DNA of 19,529 nt, from the NCBI GenBank assembly GCA_946886405.1, contig CAMPIO010000063.1:1-19529 (forward strand), given 5' to 3'. The notes beneath the pieces were generated by a model, which saw only the letters and a list, made by a program, of their open reading frames with translations, searched no databases and was not told the DNA's origin. The translations under genes were made by a program, and so were the position numbers. The stretch comes from an uncultured Pseudoxanthomonas sp. (GTDB taxonomy: Bacteria; Pseudomonadota; Gammaproteobacteria; Xanthomonadales; Xanthomonadaceae). Position 1 is the stretch's first letter. Each line of letters begins with the position of its first letter. Below, piece by piece: positions 15,145 through 19,529 of this stretch.

Positions 15145-15651
15145 ATGGACACGCTGAAATACCTCGCCGGCTACCCGCAGGACCTGCACGTGCGCGTGCG
15201 CGCCCTGATCGAACAGGACCGCCTGGGCGCGATGCTGGCGGAGAAGTACGCCCAGCCCCACGCCGTCCGCAGCGACGGCCAGCTGTACGCCTACGTGCAG
15301 GCGCTGAAGGAACAGTACCTGCGACGCTCGGTACCGCTGGGAAAGGTGGTGTACGACAGCACGCTGCAGGTGATGAAACATGCACTGGGCACCCATACCA
15401 CCGTCTCCCGCGTGCAGGGCAGCCGGCTGAAGGCCAGCCGCGAGATCCGCATCGCCACCGTGTTCCGCGATGCCCCTGCCGAGTTCCTGAAGATGATCGC
15501 CGTGCACGAACTCGCGCACCTGAAGGAAGCCGACCACAACAAGGCCTTCTACCAGTTGTGCACGCACATGGAGCCGGACTACCACCAGTTGGAGTTCGAT
15601 CTGCGGTTGTATCTGACGCAGTTGGAGCTGGCGCCGCGTAGCACGCCGTAG
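15145..15651 (+). CDS. YgjP/WLM-type zinc metallopeptidase
   Basis: A 168-residue protein with a gluzincin-type zinc site, HELAH at residues 121-125 in MIAVHELAHLKEADHNKAFY; the second zinc-binding His is likely in the ADHN or KAFYQLCTHM stretch. The order of a central basic region, a HELAH helix and KAFYQL is that of the YgjP/DUF45 (M48-like) group, found in the cytoplasm. The ATG at 15145 gives a sensible N-terminus (MDTLKYLAGYPQDL); an earlier ATG at 15082 would overlap the divergent promoter region. Its TAG stop at 15649-15651 is the GTAG head of repeat element 4, so the C-terminus may have been altered by that element. The substrate is unknown. Confidence 0.85.
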   Translation: MDTLKYLAGYPQDLHVRVRALIEQDRLGAMLAEKYAQPHAVRSDGQLYAYVQALKEQYLRRSVPLGKVVYDSTLQVMKHALGTHTTVSRVQGSRLKASREIRIATVFRDAPAEFLKMIAVHELAHLKEADHNKAFYQLCTHMEPDYHQLEFDLRLYLTQLELAPRSTP

Positions 15652-15735
15652 CCCGGGTACGGCACGGCCGCACCCGGGGGCTCGGATCCCTTCGATGGCA
15701 GCCCATCCCGGGTTCGCGGCGCGGACCCGGGCTAC
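15648..15735. repeat. GTAG-ended inverted-repeat element 4
   Basis: GTAGCCCGGGT (15648-15658) and ACCCGGGCTAC (15725-15735) are exact reverse complements, with two further CACCCGGG/TCCCGGGT copies of the core between them, allowing several hairpins. It fills the gap between the peptidase and cupin genes and supplies the peptidase stop codon. The core differs from the other three elements, so it may be a separate subfamily. Confidence 0.8.
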
Positions 15736-15831
15736 GGGTGTCGGGCGCGTGCGGCGTCGTCACGCATTGACGGCTCCTGCACGCGTCGCCGTCGATGCTG
15801 CACGCCTCATTCGCGTCCGAGCGACGAGATC

Positions 15832-16173
15832 ATGAAATCCCGACATCTCCGCATGGGCATCGGCTTCCTGCCGATCTTCGAGGCGAACGGCGTGCAGGCG
15901 GCGCAGATGGTGATCAGGCCGGGCGGCAAGGAGGGCGGGCCGGACAACCGTCATCGCGGGGCGGACCAGTGGCTTTTCGTGGCCTCGGGCGAGGGCGTGG
16001 CCATCGTGGAGGGCGCGCGGCGTGCCTTGCGGCCCGGCAGCCTGCTGCTGATCGAACGCGGCGAGCGGCACGAGATCCGCGCCACCGGCCGCACCCCCTT
16101 GAAGACGGTGAACTTCTACTCGCCGCCCGCCTATACCGCCGACGGTGAAGCGCGCGCGGCTGGAAAACCCTGA
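15832..16173 (+). CDS. Small single-domain cupin protein
   Basis: A 113-residue protein with one cupin barrel. The first cupin motif is seen as VIRPGGKEGGPDNRHRGADQ-like followed by WLFVASGEGVAIVEG (about residues 26-62), with His42 and a nearby acidic residue as likely metal ligands; the second motif is ALRPGSLLLIERGERHEIRA with a conserved PG and a final His. It is probably a cytoplasmic metal-binding enzyme or sugar/ligand-binding protein; its substrate is unknown. A weak TTGACG box lies at 15767. The DUF421 gene starts 20 bases downstream, so both may be in one transcript. Confidence 0.85.
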   Translation: MKSRHLRMGIGFLPIFEANGVQAAQMVIRPGGKEGGPDNRHRGADQWLFVASGEGVAIVEGARRALRPGSLLLIERGERHEIRATGRTPLKTVNFYSPPAYTADGEARAAGKP

Positions 16174-16193
16174 AACGACAGAACGAGGTGACG

Positions 16194-16706
16194 ATGATGG
16201 ACAGCCTGATGCGCAGCCTGTTCGACCTGGGCATGCCGTGGTGGGAGTTCGTCCTGCGGGCCACGGCGGTCTACGTGGCGGTGCTGGTGATGGTGCGGTT
16301 GAGCGGCAAGCGCACGGTAGGTCAGTTCACGCCGTTCGACCTGCTGGTCGTGGTGCTGCTCGGCACCGCGGTGCAGAACTCGTTGATCGGCGAAGACACT
16401 TCACTGCTTGGCGGACTGATCCTGGCCGCGACGTTGCTGGGATTGAACGGGGTTATCGGCAAGCTGTCCTCGCGCTCGCGCCGTTTCGATGAGCTGGTCG
16501 AGGGCAAGCCGGTGATCCTGGTGCGGCATGGCCATCTGTTCCGCGAAGAGCTGGCGCGGCAATCGTTGAGCGAGCATGACTTCGCCATCGCGCGGCGTTC
16601 GGCGGGCTATGCCACGCTGTCGGAGATCGCGCTGGCAGTGCTGGAATCCTCCGGCGAGATCACCTTCATCCGTCGCCGCGACACGGGCGACGCCGACGCT
16701 CAGTGA
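16194..16706 (+). CDS. DUF421 (YetF-like) membrane protein
   Basis: A 170-residue inner-membrane protein of the DUF421 family. Two or three membrane spans lie in the first 85 residues (FVLRATAVYVAVLVMVRLSG, FDLLVVVLLGTAVQN, GGLILAATLLGLNGVIG). The conserved GKRTVGQFTPFDLLVV is the family signature. A small cytoplasmic domain follows (RFDELVEGKPVILVRHGHLF, then LSEHDFAIARRSAGY). No biochemical role is settled. GAGG at 16185-16188 best fits the ATG at 16194; ATG 16197 and GTG 16188 are alternatives. Its last seven bases overlap the end of the convergent unknown gene. Confidence 0.9.
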   Translation: MMDSLMRSLFDLGMPWWEFVLRATAVYVAVLVMVRLSGKRTVGQFTPFDLLVVVLLGTAVQNSLIGEDTSLLGGLILAATLLGLNGVIGKLSSRSRRFDELVEGKPVILVRHGHLFREELARQSLSEHDFAIARRSAGYATLSEIALAVLESSGEITFIRRRDTGDADAQ

Positions 16707-17125
16707 ACCAGGCGCGCGGCGACGCTTTCCAGGTCGTAGGCGAACCCGCCATCGGCGCGCTGCACGATGTCGGCCGCAGCCGCCGCCTGCAGGAACGCCG
16801 TGGTGATCTGATAGCCGCCCGCCGAAGCCGGCGCGATATGGCCGGCGATGCGCGTGTCGTGCTCGGCCTGTCCCAGCAGCTCGCCGAACGCAACCACACG
16901 CAATACCAGCGATGCCTCTTCCTGCGGCGTCAACCCGTGCCCACCCACCTGCTGGCTGATCGCATTCATGCCGATGCAGGGCAGATCGTCACCGTCGTAG
17001 TCGGTGACGGGCATGGCACCGGTCATCACGGCCTGGAACATGTCGATCCCGAAGGTCAGCAGGGCGGGATCGACGGGCACCAGGTCGGTGGCGCGCAGCG
17101 GGGCAGTGGAATAGGAAAGCGCCAT
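16700..17125 (-). CDS. Unknown 141-residue protein, second gene of a ferritin-like unit
   Basis: I do not recognise this protein. It starts MALSYSTAPLRATDLVPVDP, has no signal peptide and no membrane span, and looks mainly helical: TFGIDMFQAVMTGAMPVTDY, then LTPQEEASLVLRVVAFGELLG, then QITTAFLQAAAAADIVQRAD and a short charged end (LESVAARLVH). Acidic and His residues around QAEHDTRIAGHI could bind metal, but no known motif is present. It begins 12 bases after the stop of the ferritin-like gene on the same strand, so the two are almost certainly cotranscribed and possibly functional partners. The reading is supported by strong G+C at third positions and the tight operon spacing. It overlaps the DUF421 stop by seven bases in the opposite direction. 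Confidence 0.75.
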   Translation of the reverse strand: MALSYSTAPLRATDLVPVDPALLTFGIDMFQAVMTGAMPVTDYDGDDLPCIGMNAISQQVGGHGLTPQEEASLVLRVVAFGELLGQAEHDTRIAGHIAPASAGGYQITTAFLQAAAAADIVQRADGGFAYDLESVAARLVH

Positions 17126-17137
17126 GCAAACGCGCCG

Positions 17138-17758
17138 TCAGTGCTTGCGGCCGAGCATCTGCTCGCGAGCCTGCTCGGCACGCGATGCGCCGATGGCGGT
17201 CTCGACCTGTTTGACCTCTTCCGGCGGCGGCAGCACGGCCGGCATGCCGAGCGACTGGATCCACAATTCCCGGCACCAGCCCATCGTGTGGTAGAGGTGA
17301 TGGTCTTCGTCGCTCTCCACGGCCTTGTAGGCGGGCTCCAGCACCTTGGCCAGCTCACCGCCCTGTTCGACGACCTTGCCGATCAGCTCCCAGTTCTGGT
17401 GATCCTTGGTCTCGGCCAGCACCACGCACTCGGCGGCGACCCGTTCCGCGGCTTCAGGCGTGTCGGTCTTCATCGCCATCTCGATGGCCTTGACCAGCGA
17501 CGCGCCCTGATGCGCGACGACCGCGCGACCGGGCGAAGCCTCTTCGGTATCCATGCCGAGCTGTTCGAACACGCGCGTCAGCACCTGCTCGTGCGTGCGC
17601 GTTTCCTCGAGGTACTCACCCCACTCCTTTTTAAGATCCTTGTTGACCGCCGCCTTGATGGCCGCCGCGTAGATCTGGATGCCGCCGCGCTCGGTCTCCA
17701 GCGCCTGCAGCAACAGTTCATGGACCTGTCCGGTGTTGACGTTGCGGGAACGTGCCAT
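17138..17758 (-). CDS. Ferritin-like domain protein
   Basis: A 206-residue, fully helical protein with a ferritin-like four-helix pattern. Helix 1 has QVHELLLQALETERGGIQIY, helix 2 WGEYLEETRTHEQVLTRVFE with acidic and His residues, helix 3 VAAECVVLAETKDHQNWELI, and helix 4 AVESDEDHHLYHTMGWCREL. The repeated acidic/His clusters suggest a di-iron site, though the strict ExxH spacing is clear only in EDHH. It could store iron or handle peroxide; the exact family is not assigned. The ATG at 17756-17758 follows GGAG with 7-base spacing; the earlier in-frame start would enter the intergenic region. It leads the two-gene unit with the unknown 141-residue protein and diverges from the isochorismatase gene across 114 bases. 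Confidence 0.8.
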   Translation of the reverse strand: MARSRNVNTGQVHELLLQALETERGGIQIYAAAIKAAVNKDLKKEWGEYLEETRTHEQVLTRVFEQLGMDTEEASPGRAVVAHQGASLVKAIEMAMKTDTPEAAERVAAECVVLAETKDHQNWELIGKVVEQGGELAKVLEPAYKAVESDEDHHLYHTMGWCRELWIQSLGMPAVLPPPEEVKQVETAIGASRAEQAREQMLGRKH

Positions 17759-17872
17759 GGCTAGACTCCACGGTAGGAAGGAGTGTGTCTTGTAGGCCAG
17801 AACGCGCAAACATCAGGTGACGGTGACGCATGCAATACGTTCACATCATGAAACGACGGACGGTCTTGAGTC

Positions 17873-18427
17873 GTGAACGGGGCGGCGCTGATCGTGCTGG
17901 ACATGATCAACCTGTTCGACTTCGATGGCGGGTCGCGTCTTGGCGCGGCTGCGGTACGCATCACACCGAGGATCCTTGCGTTGCGCGAACGTTTCGACGC
18001 TGCCACTGCGCCGACGATCTACGTGAACGACAACTTCGCGCACTGGCAGGGCCATCTCGGCGATCTTGTGACGGCGTGCCGCGAGGCGGGCGGCGCATCG
18101 GCCGCCGTCGTGCAGCAGTTGGTGCCACGTCCCCACGACTACCACGTGCTGAAGCCCAAGCATTCGGGCTTCCTGGCCACACCCTTGCCGCTCCTGCTCG
18201 CGAAGCTGGGTGTGCGTCGGCTCGTGCTGACGGGAATCGCCGCCGATGCCTGCGTATTGGCGACGGCGCAGGACGCCAACATGCGCGAGTTCGCGTTGTG
18301 GGTGCCCAGGGATGCGGTGGCGGCGATCAGTCCGGCGCGGCTGCGTACCGCAGTCGATCTGATGTCGCGCACATTGGGCGCCAGCGTGCTGACGACGCAG
18401 GCGGTGGCGAAGGTGTTTCCAGGATGA
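17873..18427 (+). CDS. Isochorismatase-family cysteine hydrolase
   Basis: A 184-residue Rossmann-like hydrolase. The catalytic triad of the family is present: Asp10 in ALIVLDMINLFDF, Lys94 in VLKPKHSGFL, and the nucleophile Cys127 in LTGIAADACVLATAQDA. Members hydrolyse small amides or isochorismate; the compact length and the KxxxSxF motif fit nicotinamidase-like or general cysteine hydrolases, but no substrate can be fixed. The start is GTG at 17873: it gives the family start, and no in-frame ATG lies upstream. The ribosome-binding site is weak. It stands alone; the DUF1905/YdeI gene follows after 55 bases. Confidence 0.88.
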   Translation: MNGAALIVLDMINLFDFDGGSRLGAAAVRITPRILALRERFDAATAPTIYVNDNFAHWQGHLGDLVTACREAGGASAAVVQQLVPRPHDYHVLKPKHSGFLATPLPLLLAKLGVRRLVLTGIAADACVLATAQDANMREFALWVPRDAVAAISPARLRTAVDLMSRTLGASVLTTQAVAKVFPG

Positions 18428-18482
18428 GACGGGCGCGACGCGCATTCACGACGGGGGGTCTCTCCCGCATTACCATGCCGCC

Positions 18483-19034
18483 ATGACCCCATCGCCCGCC
18501 CCGATCCGCTTCAACGCCACGCTGCGGCGCCCCGCCGAACCGGAAGGCGCGGCGTGGATGTTCCTGGTATTGCCGAAGGCGGCCAGTGCCAAGCTGCCCG
18601 CGCGCAGCATGACGACGGTGGAAGGCACGTTCGCAGGTCAGGCGTTCCAGGCCACGCTGGCGCCCGACGGTGAGGGCAGCCACTGGCTGAAGGTGGAGAA
18701 GGCGCTGCGCGAGGCGGCGGGCGTCGACGCCGGCGACGAAGTCGCTCTCGTGATCGCGCCGGTGAAGGAAGAACCCGAGCCGCCCGTGCCGCCCGATATC
18801 CGCAAGGCGCTCACCGCCGCGCCGGAAGCGAAAGCGGTGTGGAGCAGCCTGACTGCAGTCGCGCGGCGCGACTGGATCCACTGGATGACATCGGGCAAGA
18901 AGGCCGAGACACGGGTGAAGCGCATCGCGTCGGCCTGCGACATGCTCGCGTCCGGCAAGCGGCGTGCCTGCTGCTTCGACCGGTCGGGCATGTACAGCAA
19001 GGGCAACATGGGCGCGCCGGTCGCGGCGGAGTGA
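18483..19034 (+). CDS. DUF1905/YdeI-OmdA family protein
   Basis: A 183-residue cytoplasmic protein of two parts. Residues 5-95 match DUF1905, a small beta barrel: IRFNATLRRPAEPEGAAWMF, then LPARSMTTVEGTFAGQAFQA and HWLKVEKALREAAGVDAGDE. After an Glu/Pro-rich linker (EEPEPPVPPDIRKALTAAPE), residues 120-183 match the YdeI/OmpD-associated domain: WIHWMTSGKKAETRVKRIAS. This architecture is common in proteobacteria and linked to stress or antimicrobial-peptide tolerance, without a fixed function. No strong ribosome-binding site precedes the ATG at 18483. It converges on the M3 peptidase across a terminator. Confidence 0.88.
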   Translation: MTPSPAPIRFNATLRRPAEPEGAAWMFLVLPKAASAKLPARSMTTVEGTFAGQAFQATLAPDGEGSHWLKVEKALREAAGVDAGDEVALVIAPVKEEPEPPVPPDIRKALTAAPEAKAVWSSLTAVARRDWIHWMTSGKKAETRVKRIASACDMLASGKRRACCFDRSGMYSKGNMGAPVAAE

Positions 19035-19065
19035 CAGGGCGCGGACCAGCGGCGCTGTTCCCGGG

Positions 19066-19094
19066 AAAAAGAAGGCCCGCTTGCGCGGGCCTTC
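19066..19094 (-). terminator. Rho-independent terminator of the M3 peptidase gene
   Basis: Ten-base perfect stem GAAGGCCCGC/GCGGGCCTTC (19071-19080, 19085-19094) with the loop TTGC (TTGC on plus, GCAA on minus). On the minus strand it is followed at once by a T5 tract (19066-19070), the classic terminator layout. On the plus strand there is no T-run, so it works mainly for the leftward gene; the convergent DUF1905/YdeI gene may use it only weakly. Confidence 0.9.
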
Positions 19095-19120
19095 TGGTTC
19101 GACGTACACGCGGTGCGTGC

Positions 19121-19529
19121 TTACTTCAGCCCGCGATGCTCCAGCAGCGGTTCGACGCTGGGATCCTTGCCGCGGAATGCGCGGTAGGCCTCGGCCAGAT
19201 CGCGCGAGTGGCCGATCGACAGCACCTTGTCGCGGAAGATCTGTCCGTTCTCGCGGGTCAGGCCGCCGTTCTCGCGGAACCACTGGAAGGCGTCGTGGTC
19301 CAGCACCTCCGCGCCGAAGTAGGCGTAGTAGCCGGCCGCGTAGCCGCCGCCCCAGATGTGGCTGAAGTAGCTGGTGCGGTAGCGCGGCGGCACGGCCGCC
19401 AGGTCGACCTTGTACCTGGCCAGCGCCTGCTTTTCGAACGCATCCACGTCCTGCTGGCCGCCACCCGCAGGCAGCGTGTGCCACGCGAGGTCGAGCAGCG
19501 CCGCCGACAGGTACTCGGTGGTGGCATAG
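19121..19529 (-). CDS. M3 family metallopeptidase (Dcp-like), C-terminal part
   Basis: A gene that enters from the right edge; only the last 135 or so residues are in view. They match the end of M3 peptidyl-dipeptidases such as Dcp: TEYLSAALLDLAWHTLPAG, RYRTSYFSHIWGGGYAAGYY, AYFGAEVLDHDAFQWFRENG and RDPSVEPLLEHRGLK-like ending (GKDPSVEPLLEHRGLK). The conserved Gly/Tyr-rich stretch shapes the substrate site; the zinc-binding HExxH is outside the window. The enzyme removes dipeptides from peptides; location (cytoplasm or periplasm) depends on the unseen N-terminus. The inner ATG at 19445-19447 is not a real start, as the frame is open and conserved through the edge. A strong terminator follows its TAA stop. 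Confidence 0.93.
   Translation of the reverse strand, partial: YATTEYLSAALLDLAWHTLPAGGGQQDVDAFEKQALARYKVDLAAVPPRYRTSYFSHIWGGGYAAGYYAYFGAEVLDHDAFQWFRENGGLTRENGQIFRDKVLSIGHSRDLAEAYRAFRGKDPSVEPLLEHRGLK

Noticed and set aside
15068..15763. N-terminal extension of the DUF2058 frame to 414 codons
   Set aside because: The extension covers the divergent zinc peptidase gene; the family begins exactly at the MAKGNPLQ start.
16703..17764. 353-codon plus-strand frame opposite the ferritin-like unit
   Set aside because: It is the reverse reading of two genes with clear starts and ribosome-binding sites; its product is rich in His and Arg with no family match.
1..19529. CRISPR array, tRNA, rRNA, insertion sequence, phage genes or attachment sites
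   Set aside because: No regularly spaced repeats, no tRNA-like cloverleaf, no transposase or integrase frame and no target-site duplication were seen by eye.

Overview
The window (about two-thirds G+C) reads as chromosome of a gammaproteobacterium of the Xanthomonadaceae, most like Pseudoxanthomonas, Stenotrophomonas or Lysobacter. The grounds are the close fit of azurin, class I fructose-1,6-bisphosphatase, AcnD and PrpF to proteins of that family, the DUF2058 gene, and scattered short repeats with GTAG/CTAC ends. This placement comes from recognition by eye, not from a search. No tRNA, rRNA, CRISPR array, insertion sequence or prophage gene was seen. No gene-free stretch exceeds about 170 bases.

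Left part (1-3186): an HD-domain phosphohydrolase cut by the window edge, an ABM-fold monooxygenase and an Lrp/AsnC regulator all run leftward. Phenylalanine 4-monooxygenase (phhA) diverges from the regulator gene, and a secreted azurin follows phhA. The 131-base gap between regulator and phhA carries three evenly spaced half-sites that look like an operator.

Methylcitrate block (3338-8306): acnD and prpF code for the cofactor-independent-of-PrpD route of the 2-methylcitrate cycle, converting 2-methylcitrate to 2-methylaconitate and then to a usable isomer. They are separated by an SRPBCC-domain gene and a complete ParDE-type toxin-antitoxin pair. prpB and prpC are not in the window.

Middle part (8374-13390): a DesK/DesR-type two-component pair with a 4-base overlap is followed by a convergent DUF4010/MgtC-like membrane protein. 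fbp (gluconeogenesis) diverges from that gene, and a 2-oxoglutarate/Fe(II) oxygenase that may be transcribed without a leader follows fbp.

Right part (13395-19529): a short secreted protein that resembles the beginning of an alpha/beta-hydrolase; a SAM methyltransferase; DUF2058 diverging from a YgjP/WLM-type zinc peptidase; a cupin; a DUF421 membrane protein; a two-gene leftward unit (ferritin-like protein plus an unknown protein); an isochorismatase-type cysteine hydrolase; a DUF1905/YdeI protein; and the C-terminal part of an M3 (Dcp-like) peptidase with a clear intrinsic terminator.

Most of this is ordinary housekeeping and accessory content. The points worth a second look are the four GTAG-bounded inverted-repeat elements, two of which supply the stop codon of the neighbouring gene and one of which creates a TACAAT box before azurin; the toxin-antitoxin pair inside the acnD-prpF unit; the 20-base-periodic operator of phhA; and the unknown protein paired with the ferritin-like one. 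I did not find convincing signs of a wholly new multi-gene system.
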